Shown: positions 7,429 to 14,255 of the stretch, one piece after another
Numbering within the stretch: position 1 is the first letter of the stretch
How the letters are laid out: every line of letters begins with the position of its first letter
DNA from: Crenarchaeota archaeon SCGC AAA471-B05
Lineage (GTDB): Archaea; Thermoproteota; Thermoprotei; Gearchaeales; Gearchaeaceae
Length of the DNA: 14,984 nt
Reading direction: 5' to 3'
Assembly: GCA_000380705.1 (NCBI GenBank)
Contig: AQYM01000010.1
Span: 1-14,984, forward strand
The notes under the pieces: generated by a model
What the model was told of the DNA's origin: nothing
The model's input: the letters and a program-made list of their open reading frames with translations, nothing else
Databases searched by the model: none
Made by a program: the position numbers and the translations under genes

Positions 7429-8906
7429 ATCACCCTCCTTATCAAAATTCCTAAACCTACACCTAAAATTATACCTAGCAAAGCAAAGGATAAAAGTGTC
7501 ATATAATCCATTAACGCGGCTTTTTCATACGCAATTGTAAAGAAGCGTTGTACAACTGTTGTTGTTTTAGTAATAGTATTTGTTTGATAACTATAATTAG
7601 TTAACAAATATGTGGTAAGATTAGTGTATGTAAAAGTTTTAGTTGTATTGGCAACCGTATACTCAGTATAAGTAACTGTAGGGTAGGAAACAACTACAGT
7701 AGAACGTTGAGTAGGTATCAATGCCAATTGTATTGCTTTATCTACTCTTATTATCCCATATCCTGAATATCTATCCCAACCTGGATCCAAAATATCATCT
7801 GCTGTTTCAGCCAATACATTATACGTATCATTAAAATTCAAAAAGCCTAGACCATGTAATAATCTTGCTGCTTCAATTAATGCTACGGCACCTGCACCGT
7901 GAGGAGAAGCCATACTTGTTCCGCTTAAGCTTCCATATTGATTCGCAGGCAAAGTAGATAAGATATTTACTCCTGGAGCTGCAAAATCTAATTCAGGACC
8001 TCTTGAACTAAAACTAGCTACGTTATCGTTAATGTCTGTTGCACCCATAGCAATCACTTCTGGATAACTTCCAGGTTCTGTAACACCAGCTTCACCAGAA
8101 TTTCCTGCAGCTGCAACTTGTATTAACCCATAATGAAAGGCTGCGATCACTGCATCATGCATTGCAGGAAATGGACCAAAACCTCCAAAGCTCATATTGG
8201 TTACATCTGCAGCATCATCATCTGGATCTCCTGCTACTTGACCATCTCCATCTCTATCAATTATTCCATCAGGACCCCGAACAGCTTGATCTATACCTTC
8301 GACAATATCATCTATAAAACAAGATCCTCCTCCTGTACATACTTTTATATTATATAATGCTATAGAAGGAGCTACTCCAGCAACTCCTATATTATTTAAT
8401 AAAGCACCAATTATACCTGCAACATGCGTTCCATGACCATTGTTATCAAAACAAGGAGAAGGTAATATTTCATCGGTAGCAACATAACACCAAACAACAT
8501 TTACAGATAAATCTTCATGAGCACCATCTATACCTGTATCAAGAACTGCAACTTGTATTAAATGATTCCCAGTCGTCCCCCCTATGACCCATGCTGTAGG
8601 AGCGCCTATTCTATACATATTCCATTGAATTTCTTGCTGTATTTTTATTGCTTGATTAATTTCCACATATTTAATCGAAGGTTCATTTTGTAAATCGGAT
8701 AAATATTTTAAAGGAATTTGTGCTGAAACACCCGGTATAATTTGATAAATATATTCAATTTTTCCTTCATACTTTAGTATTATTTTTTCGTCAACCTTTT
8801 CTTTGAAAACAACAATTACATCGACATATACATTATTTTCAGCCTTTACGTAATATTGAAAAGAAAGAATAAAAATGGAAATTAAGAAAATTGCCTTGAG
8901 CTCCAT
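7425..8906 (-). CDS. Membrane-anchored extracellular subtilisin-like serine protease (S8)
   Basis: This 493-residue precursor has a signal peptide (1-22), an I9-type propeptide (about 25-90), and an S8 catalytic domain with VAVLDTGID (Asp123), NNGHGTHVAGI (His158), AAAGNSG (oxyanion Asn269) and GTSMASPHGAG (Ser331). An acidic loop at 213-233 (DRDGDGQVAGDPDDDAAD) matches the calcium-binding insertion of the Thermococcus Tk-subtilisin and pernisine group, where Ca2+ is needed for folding. Four cysteines (140, 152, 190, 196) could form two disulfides. A Thr/Tyr-rich stalk (400-455) with several N-glycosylation sequons leads to one helix (about 468-488) and the tail RRVI, so the enzyme should stand on the outside of the membrane. 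The ATG is about 23 bp after a strong TATA element. The downstream repeat-protein gene overlaps it and has the same stalk plan. Confidence 0.94.
   Translation of the reverse strand: MELKAIFLISIFILSFQYYVKAENNVYVDVIVVFKEKVDEKIILKYEGKIEYIYQIIPGVSAQIPLKYLSDLQNEPSIKYVEINQAIKIQQEIQWNMYRIGAPTAWVIGGTTGNHLIQVAVLDTGIDGAHEDLSVNVVWCYVATDEILPSPCFDNNGHGTHVAGIIGALLNNIGVAGVAPSIALYNIKVCTGGGSCFIDDIVEGIDQAVRGPDGIIDRDGDGQVAGDPDDDAADVTNMSFGGFGPFPAMHDAVIAAFHYGLIQVAAAGNSGEAGVTEPGSYPEVIAMGATDINDNVASFSSRGPELDFAAPGVNILSTLPANQYGSLSGTSMASPHGAGAVALIEAARLLHGLGFLNFNDTYNVLAETADDILDPGWDRYSGYGIIRVDKAIQLALIPTQRSTVVVSYPTVTYTEYTVANTTKTFTYTNLTTYLLTNYSYQTNTITKTTTVVQRFFTIAYEKAALMDYMTLLSFALLGIILGVGLGILIRRVI
7431..7438 (-). promoter_or_regulatory. 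Strong Shine-Dalgarno site for the repeat-protein gene
   Basis: GGAGGGTG on the minus strand lies inside the last codons of the subtilase and just before the tandem ATGATG start. Position relative to the two ATGs favours the second (7425). Confidence 0.7.
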
Positions 8907-8922
8907 ACTAATTTAATTGCAT

Positions 8923-8935
8923 AAATATATAAAAG
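8923..8935 (-). promoter_or_regulatory. TATA box for the subtilase operon, possibly also used rightward
   Basis: The minus strand reads CTTTTATATATTT, centred about 23 bp before the subtilase ATG at 8906, so that transcript is probably leaderless. Read on the plus strand the same DNA is AAATATATAAAAG, about 26 bp before position 8956, and could drive the truncated nuoM with a 28-base leader. Confidence 0.55.
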
Positions 8936-8961
8936 CTTTTTTATTATATTTACGCCTTATA

Positions 8962-9056
8962 CTTATATTTATACGGTGATGAATTGAGTTTATCCCTAGT
9001 CTTTCTTACAGGAATAATAATGTTTCTTGTAGCTCTATCTTCTTTAACTTTAATTC
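8962..9056 (+). repeat. 95-bp exact inverted repeat, right copy (start of truncated nuoM)
   Basis: Identical to the reverse complement of 1-95. The break is at 8961/8962, where the preceding DNA (TTTACGCCTTATA) no longer matches nuoM (AATTCCTC). The junction lies in short TTATA repeats, so a few bases of microhomology are possible. Confidence 0.97.
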
Positions 9057-10213
9057 ATCATTCGATTAAGTCCTATAACTTTTTAATTTTAATCTCGGAA
9101 GTTGGAATATTAGGTACTTTTCTTGCAAGAGATTTTATCTTCTTCTTTATCTTTTGGGAAGTTGTTCTAATACCCATGTTCTTTTTAATTGAACTCTGGG
9201 GAGGACCAAGAAGGAGTTATGCTGCAATGAAATTCCTAATATTTACTCATGTAGGCAGTGTTATAATGCTTTTAGGAATTTTCGTAGGTTATATTTATGT
9301 TACAAGGAACTTTTCATTCGAAGCTTATTACCAATTATTACCTACTGCTCAGGAATTCATTAAAGCAATATTCTTTATTACTTTCTTTATTGCTTTCGCT
9401 ATAAAGATGCCTATTCCTCCATTTCATACATGGCTTCCTGATGCACATGTAGAAGCACCCAGTCCTGTTAGTGTAATTTTAGCTGCTTTGCTGTTAAAAA
9501 TGGGCGGTTATGGCATGTTGAGGATTGCTTATCCTATTACAACTGATGTAGCTAATCAATATTTTATAATTATAGCTTTGCTTTCAGCAATTTCAGCGTT
9601 TTATGTAAGTTATATAGCGATGGTGCAGGTAGATTTTAAAAGAATGGTAGCTTATAGCAGTATTACTCAGATGAGTTTAGTTTTACTCGCAATAAGTATA
9701 GCTTTCAATGTAAGTAATTTAGTTATATATAAGTTATTATTTACGGCCGCTACATTTATAATGATTAGCCATGGTTTTGTAGTTGGTTCATTATTTTTAT
9801 TAGCAGGAATAATTCATGAACATGCAGGTACAAGGGAAATAAATAAGCTAAGCGCTTTAAATATTTTAATGCCTAAGTTTTCTTTAAATTTGATGCTTGC
9901 TTCATTAGCTGAAATAGGATTGCCAGGAACAAGTGGATTTATAGCTGAACTGTTATTAATATTAGGGGTTGTTCCTTTCATATTGGTAAATAACTTTTAT
10001 TTATTATTAACTATATTCGTTCTTGGTGCACTTGTAGTTACAACAGGTTACATTTTGCATATGTTAAAAAGGATTGCTTTTGGTCCTAAAAAGGAAATAG
10101 TAAAAATAGATGGCGATGCAACTTGGTTGGAAATATTACCTCCTTTGATAATGGTTTGTATTAGTATAATTTTAGGTATATTCCCGATAATTATATTGTA
10201 TGGCTTTATTTGA
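8984..10213 (+). CDS. nuoM: NADH-quinone oxidoreductase-like subunit M, 5'-truncated copy
   Basis: This 409-codon frame is NuoM without its first 78 residues, that is, without membrane helices 1 and 2. The antiporter core is all present: FWEVVLIPMFFLIELWGG with the helix-5 glutamate (Glu59 here, 137 in the full protein), KMPIPPFHTWLPDAHVEAPS with the channel lysine (Lys141 here, 219), and LLLKMGGYGMLR. The missing N terminus lies at 1-307 on the other strand and shares 95 bp with this copy. A TTG at 8984 is preceded by GGTGAT (8975-8980) and, about 54 bp up, by a TATA element. A shortened protein could therefore be made, though both signals may be chance, as GGTGAT GAATTG simply encodes the conserved GDEL of NuoM. 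No nuoN follows; the next gene is convergent. Confidence 0.9.
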   Translation: MSLSLVFLTGIIMFLVALSSLTLIHHSIKSYNFLILISEVGILGTFLARDFIFFFIFWEVVLIPMFFLIELWGGPRRSYAAMKFLIFTHVGSVIMLLGIFVGYIYVTRNFSFEAYYQLLPTAQEFIKAIFFITFFIAFAIKMPIPPFHTWLPDAHVEAPSPVSVILAALLLKMGGYGMLRIAYPITTDVANQYFIIIALLSAISAFYVSYIAMVQVDFKRMVAYSSITQMSLVLLAISIAFNVSNLVIYKLLFTAATFIMISHGFVVGSLFLLAGIIHEHAGTREINKLSALNILMPKFSLNLMLASLAEIGLPGTSGFIAELLLILGVVPFILVNNFYLLLTIFVLGALVVTTGYILHMLKRIAFGPKKEIVKIDGDATWLEILPPLIMVCISIILGIFPIIILYGFI

Positions 10214-10318
10214 AATAAAAATATAAACGAAAAATCTTATTATTAACTAGATTTAAAAATCAGAAACTTGCGGTTTTATCGAGAAATTTTAAGGAGACTT
10301 ATCGTTAGGGTCTGCTCA

Positions 10319-10347
10319 ACCATTCCAACTTTGGCTGGTCTTATTTT
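10319..10347 (+). terminator. Possible hairpin plus T-run after nuoM
   Basis: ACCA (10319-10322) and CCA (10325-10327) can pair with TGG (10332-10334) and TGGT (10336-10339), followed by T-rich DNA (TTATTTTTC) that reaches into the end of the convergent HIT gene. The stem is short and interrupted, so this is tentative. Confidence 0.35.
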
Positions 10348-10850
10348 TCATTTTTCATTTTACTTATAGCTTTCCTTAATTCTTTCCAGCTTTCTTCTAA
10401 AAGCTGAGGCATAACCTTTGTTGATGCAATGGTAGTCATGTAATTAGTATCTCCTACCCATCTAGGTACGATATGAATATGTAAATGATCTTCCAAACCT
10501 GCTCCTGCAGCTTTTCCTAAATTTATACCAATGTTATATCCATGGGGATTATAACTTTCATCTAAAATCTTTTTTGAAATTACTATACCTTCCCATATTT
10601 TATAACTTTCATCTTTGCTTAAATCTTCTAAATTTTTTACATGTCTTATAGGAGCAACCATCAGGTGACCGTTATTATAAGGATATTTATTTAATAAGAT
10701 TATTATAATCTCATCTTTATAAACAACCAAATTCTCAGGTTTCTCTGGATCTTTGGCAGCTTCGCATAGGAAACATCTTTCCGCTTTCTTGCTGGCGCTT
10801 TTAATATATTGGTATCTCCATGGAGTCCAAAGCCTATTTAACCAACCCAA
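10341..10850 (-). CDS. HIT-family nucleotide-binding hydrolase or transferase
   Basis: This 169-residue protein carries the histidine triad as HLHIH (His122, His124, His126) followed by IVPRW, plus NKYPYNNGHLMVAPIRH (54-70), the usual HIT substrate strand. The N terminus LWTPWRYQYI with CFLC (26-29) is typical of the archaeal and bacterial Ap4A-type branch, half of a zinc site. Members hydrolyse or phosphorolyse dinucleoside polyphosphates or nucleoside phosphoramidates; the exact substrate here is not readable. The start is TTG (10850-10848); the Gly-Trp-Leu that follows fits the family N terminus and no ATG is nearby. It lies 33 bp after the zinc-ribbon gene in the same direction and converges on the truncated nuoM. 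Confidence 0.9.
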   Translation of the reverse strand: MGWLNRLWTPWRYQYIKSASKKAERCFLCEAAKDPEKPENLVVYKDEIIIILLNKYPYNNGHLMVAPIRHVKNLEDLSKDESYKIWEGIVISKKILDESYNPHGYNIGINLGKAAGAGLEDHLHIHIVPRWVGDTNYMTTIASTKVMPQLLEESWKELRKAISKMKNEK

Positions 10851-10883
10851 TTTCTTCGTTATATATAATAATTTAAAATAATT

Positions 10884-11120
10884 TTAGAGTTTTTCTGAAG
10901 TTCTCAATTTCTTTTCTATATGTAAAAGGTATGAAGCAGTTATGATATCTGATTTAGAACCATACATTCTTCTAGCATACTCAGCTATAGTAGATTGAAT
11001 AATCGTAAAAACTTTATTACAATTACTACAAAAGTAATAATTTGTAACCACTCCATTGGGTAAAACAAATCTTTTTACTTCTAATCCACAAAAAGGACAG
11101 GTTGCTTTAAGATAACTCAT
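10884..11120 (-). CDS. Small zinc-ribbon protein
   Basis: This 78-residue protein has CPFC (Cys8, Cys11) and CSNC (Cys31, Cys34), a classical four-cysteine zinc ribbon, and a helical C-terminal half with no recognised domain (AEYARRMYGS, then a basic tail). It could bind nucleic acid or another protein; no function is assigned. The ATG lies about 25 bp after an AT-rich TATA-like stretch at about 11138-11150, so it may have its own leaderless promoter despite sitting between DUF92 and HIT genes in one direction. Confidence 0.75.
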   Translation of the reverse strand: MSYLKATCPFCGLEVKRFVLPNGVVTNYYFCSNCNKVFTIIQSTIAEYARRMYGSKSDIITASYLLHIEKKLRTSEKL

Positions 11121-11174
11121 AATAATGTTATGGTGTTAAATAAAAATTATTTAAGAACTTTTTTAATGGTATTA

Positions 11175-11984
11175 CTAAAGTATTAAAGGTATTAATAACA
11201 TACTTAACATTGAAATGCTAAATATTGAAATAAAATTTACCACATGATTATTGACGTATTTCTTTCCAGATATTAATTGACATTTTGAATTACAAATATG
11301 TATTTCTTCTTCTGAGAATTGGTCACATACATTGCAATAGTATAGCGCCTGAATGGTGGCGCCTAAAAAGCTATCTAAGATATTCCCAGCTGTAGAAAAT
11401 AAAATTAAAATTAACATTAATAGAACAAATGGAATGTTAAGCGGTATAACAAAGTAAATTATTATTGAAAATAACGCTACACTTAATATTCCTGAAATTG
11501 TACCTAATAAAGATACTGCACCAGGTTTACCTGTAGGTACTTTTTTTAGGTTAATAATTAATCGTGGTTTTTCCTTCGAAAGTACTCCTATTTCCGAACT
11601 AATTGTATCTGAAAAGAATATGGTTAGAGCCACCAGATATCCGTATATAAATATTTCAGATTTATATATACCTTCAAGTAAACCGAAAATAAAAATTGGT
11701 AAACCGTTGGCAATAACGTTTTTATAATCACGAATATATGAATTCGATTTAATTAATCCTAGTTTAATTTTTATATGGATACCGTGTCTGGTAGCCAAGT
11801 TAGTAATAAAAAACGCAATTAATAGAAGAATCAAGTATTGCATACCTGTAATTATTAGTAATGTAATCCCAAAAAAATTTGCTATAATAACACCTCCTAA
11901 GGTTAAATATTTCTTTTTATATGCAATAATACTGAGTATGATAGTAGTAACTAAAAGTATTAAATTAAAGATTATATCGATCAA
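11175..11984 (-). CDS. DUF92 (TMEM19/VTE6-type) integral membrane protein
   Basis: This 269-residue protein has about seven hydrophobic segments and the DUF92 signatures in order: RDYKNVIANG (85-94), FSDTISSEIGVLSK (124-137), GKPGAVSLLGTISG (152-165), DSFLGATIQ (204-212) and NNHVVNFIS (245-253). A loop between the last helices carries CxxC (217, 220) and CxxxC (231, 235), a possible metal site. The plant member VTE6 is a phytyl-phosphate kinase; archaeal members are thought to be prenyl-lipid kinases by analogy, which is inference here. The start is TTG (11984-11982), with a TATA-like TTATAAAA about 22 bp upstream, so it may be leaderless. It lies 40 bp after argS. Confidence 0.85.
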   Translation of the reverse strand: MIDIIFNLILLVTTIILSIIAYKKKYLTLGGVIIANFFGITLLIITGMQYLILLLIAFFITNLATRHGIHIKIKLGLIKSNSYIRDYKNVIANGLPIFIFGLLEGIYKSEIFIYGYLVALTIFFSDTISSEIGVLSKEKPRLIINLKKVPTGKPGAVSLLGTISGILSVALFSIIIYFVIPLNIPFVLLMLILILFSTAGNILDSFLGATIQALYYCNVCDQFSEEEIHICNSKCQLISGKKYVNNHVVNFISIFSISMLSMLLIPLIL

Positions 11985-12024
11985 TTTAGATAAAAAATCA
12001 TTTTTTATAATTTAAATTTTTTGT

Positions 12025-13908
12025 CTAAAGATATTCTACAGGCGTCATCCCTACCAAATTCATAGCATTTTCTAAAACTTGGGAAACACATTCGACTAAA
12101 ATTATCCTAAAAGATCTTGCAGGTTCTTCTGAATTTATCACAGGATATTTCTCATAGTATGAGTTAAATAAATCACACAAATCTCTGATGTAAATAATGA
12201 TTATTTGAGGCTGTAAATTTTGAGCTGCTATTTTTACTGCTTCGGTAAACCAAGCAAGTTTCTTAATTATTTTAACTTCCATATCATTTGGAATGTATTC
12301 TTCGTAGTTACCTATTTTAAATTCCCTTACTTTTCTTAATATACCCTTTGTTCTTACGTAGGAATAAAGTACATAAACTCCGCTGTCTCCTTCTAATCTT
12401 AATGTTTCGTCAAAATCGAAAACGAGAACTTTGTCATTGTCTAGTTTTAACAATGCATATCTTAAAGCTGATACAGCAACTTTTTCACTAATTTCTTCTA
12501 CCCATTTTTCATCCTTTTCAGGATTGTTTTTCTTTACTATTTGTTTTATTTTTTCCTTAAGTTTATCCAGAACATCATCTGTATTAAAATAAATTCCTTT
12601 TCTTCCTGACATATGTACTATTTTACTTTCTGTATGATAACCAAGCTCTTTAGCTGCTTTGTTTGATAAAGCAACCAGCTCGTATTTGTAATGTATATAT
12701 CTTTTTGCCATCTCTTCACCACCTACAAGAGAAATTATAGATTTTATTACGTCTTGAAGTCTAGTCTGCCTTACATCTATTACTGAAATTGCAAGATCCG
12801 CCCCTCCAAATTTTATGTCCTCATTTCCTTCAATATCTGTTTCATAACATGGAATGGGATATTCCTTATTGAATTTGTATTTAAATTCATCCTTTATAAT
12901 TCCCAATTTCCAAAATGCATATGCAATATCTTTGGCAAGGTATGTAGAACTGCCATCAGATCTTATTATAACTTGGTCCGTTTCTTTTTCATGACCTTTT
13001 ATTAATTTACTTTTAATTACTATACATCCTTTATTTTCTTCTTCAGTTTCTTTTGTAATTATTCTTTTTTCATCTAAGATTTGAAGTGTGCGTTTAAGTA
13101 AATTAAATCTTACTATATCGCTTTCCCAATTGATTAAATCAAAATAAGCGCCAAGTCTTAGACATGTTTGAAGTTGATAGTATAATACTTTCCTTGCTAT
13201 ATTTCTTGTGAATTCTGCTATTTCAGTACTTTGAGAATCTATTTCTTTAATTATCTTCTGTTTTTCAACCAAAAGTTCTTTATTTGTTTCATATAGCTCA
13301 TTAACTTTCACGTAAATATGGTCACCACAATATTTATCGAATCTTATTTGGCTTTCTAGTGGAAATCCTAATTTAGTAAAACCTAATATAATATCCGCCA
13401 TCTGAGAACCTGTATCATCGATATAATTTAAAGTGTAAACATTATAATTGACAAACTTAAGTATTCTGCTTAATGAATCTCCTAAGCATGTATTCCTTGA
13501 ATGACCTATATGGATTGCTTTATTTGGATTAGTATTTGTATGTTCAATTAAAACTTTTTTACCATTACCTAAGTTTATTTTACCGTATTCTTTCCTTTTT
13601 GAAAGTATTTCTTCGATAACCAATTTTGTAAATAATTTTTCATTTACATAGAAGTTAATATAACCGTTTATGACTTTTATTTCTTTGATTAAAGGGTATT
13701 TTTCTTTAATTTGTATTAATTTTGAATAAATTTCGTTAGCTATTTCAAGAGGATTTTTCTTTATTTTTTTGGCTAATTTAAATGCAATAGTAGTAGCTAC
13801 ATCACCATGCTCTTCCAATAAAGGTTTTTCTAAATAGAATTCATCCTCAGATGGAATAACTTCTTTTAACGCTTTTCTAACTTCTCCATATAATATTTCG
13901 TAAGACAA
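12025..13908 (-). CDS. argS: Arginyl-tRNA synthetase
   Basis: This 627-residue class I synthetase charges tRNA-Arg. It has the N-terminal Arg-tRNA synthetase domain (about 1-90, GDVATTIAFKLAKK), HIGH (133-136) after HTNTNPNKAI, DDTGSQ (164-169), DGSSTYLAKDIAY (318-330), VIDVRQ (376-381), and HMSGRKG (432-438) in the place of KMSKS, as usual for ArgS. The C-terminal DALR anticodon-binding helices (about 475-627) end in the usual MTPVEYL. Length is within the family range. The start is TTG (13908-13906): an in-frame stop lies three codons upstream and no ATG occurs for many codons after. A TATA-like stretch about 31 bp upstream (13931-13946) suggests its own promoter. A candidate small RNA lies 85 bp upstream in the same direction. 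Confidence 0.96.
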   Translation of the reverse strand: MSYEILYGEVRKALKEVIPSEDEFYLEKPLLEEHGDVATTIAFKLAKKIKKNPLEIANEIYSKLIQIKEKYPLIKEIKVINGYINFYVNEKLFTKLVIEEILSKRKEYGKINLGNGKKVLIEHTNTNPNKAIHIGHSRNTCLGDSLSRILKFVNYNVYTLNYIDDTGSQMADIILGFTKLGFPLESQIRFDKYCGDHIYVKVNELYETNKELLVEKQKIIKEIDSQSTEIAEFTRNIARKVLYYQLQTCLRLGAYFDLINWESDIVRFNLLKRTLQILDEKRIITKETEEENKGCIVIKSKLIKGHEKETDQVIIRSDGSSTYLAKDIAYAFWKLGIIKDEFKYKFNKEYPIPCYETDIEGNEDIKFGGADLAISVIDVRQTRLQDVIKSIISLVGGEEMAKRYIHYKYELVALSNKAAKELGYHTESKIVHMSGRKGIYFNTDDVLDKLKEKIKQIVKKNNPEKDEKWVEEISEKVAVSALRYALLKLDNDKVLVFDFDETLRLEGDSGVYVLYSYVRTKGILRKVREFKIGNYEEYIPNDMEVKIIKKLAWFTEAVKIAAQNLQPQIIIIYIRDLCDLFNSYYEKYPVINSEEPARSFRIILVECVSQVLENAMNLVGMTPVEYL

Positions 13909-13992
13909 TTTTATTTATTATATTAAATTTGGCTATTTTAAAAAAATATTTAATAAAAATTTCTCTATACCATTCATAGAAAATATTTTAAC

Positions 13993-14056
13993 GAGGCATC
14001 AAACGCTGCGTGGCTTCATCATTAAATAAGCCCTTTCGAGCTCTTTCATCTGCCTC
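13993..14056 (-). ncRNA. Candidate C/D-box-like small RNA
   Basis: Read on the minus strand the element starts GAGGCA and ends TGCCTC, a perfect 6-bp terminal stem around 52 bases. Just inside the stem are GATGAAAG (C-box-like) and TTGA (D-box-like), in the centre are CTTA (D'-like) and a perfect C' box ATGATGA, which leaves two guide-length stretches: AAGAGCTCGAAAGGG and AGCCACGCAGCGT. A TATA box lies 27 bp before its 5' end. Weak points are D and D' boxes that depart from CTGA and a C box that matches only at GATGA. The GC content is much higher than the surroundings, as is usual for structured RNA in a hyperthermophile. Targets were not identified. Confidence 0.5.
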
Positions 14057-14077
14057 TAATTAAAAATTTAACAGAAA

Positions 14078-14087
14078 AATTTATAAC
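14078..14087. promoter_or_regulatory. Shared TATA box, divergent
   Basis: AATTTATAAC on the plus strand (GTTATAAATT on the minus) is centred at 14083. It is 26 bp before the ATG at 14109 on one side and 27 bp before the small-RNA 5' end at 14056 on the other. Both distances match archaeal transcription start spacing. Confidence 0.55.
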
Positions 14088-14108
14088 TTTATTGTTGAAT
14101 ATTTGAGT

Positions 14109-14255
14109 ATGCATAAGGATTGGCTTATAACTGTATCAGTACTTGCATTCGGGCTTATATTGTTCTCATATTCATACGAGGCTAATTATTTTAATTCAAT
14201 ACAAGAATACATTAAACGATTAATAGAACCTATAACAGTTGGAATATTACCATGA
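14109..14255 (+). CDS. 48-residue single-helix membrane protein
   Basis: The frame reads MHKDWLITVSVLAFGLILFS and ends in ITVGILP before TGA. It has one hydrophobic helix (about 6-21) and an amphipathic charged second half. It is supported by a TATA box exactly 26 bp before the ATG (leaderless), by codon use like the neighbours, and by a 4-bp ATGA overlap with the NapH-like gene, which implies joint translation. It may be a small accessory subunit of the downstream membrane ferredoxin. No family was recognised. Confidence 0.65.
   Translation: MHKDWLITVSVLAFGLILFSYSYEANYFNSIQEYIKRLIEPITVGILP

Noticed and set aside
8133..8357. Plus-strand open frame inside the subtilase
   Set aside because: Shadow of the conserved catalytic domain, low-complexity product.
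10214..10340. C/D-box-like pieces (CGATAAA, then 12 bases, then CTGA) on the minus strand after nuoM
   Set aside because: The C-like boxes miss the GATGA core, D' cannot be placed, and no terminal stem was found.
11989..12008. AAAAAATCATTTTTT inverted repeat between argS and DUF92 as a terminator
   Set aside because: Only A:T pairs with a three-base loop; it also overlaps the likely DUF92 promoter.
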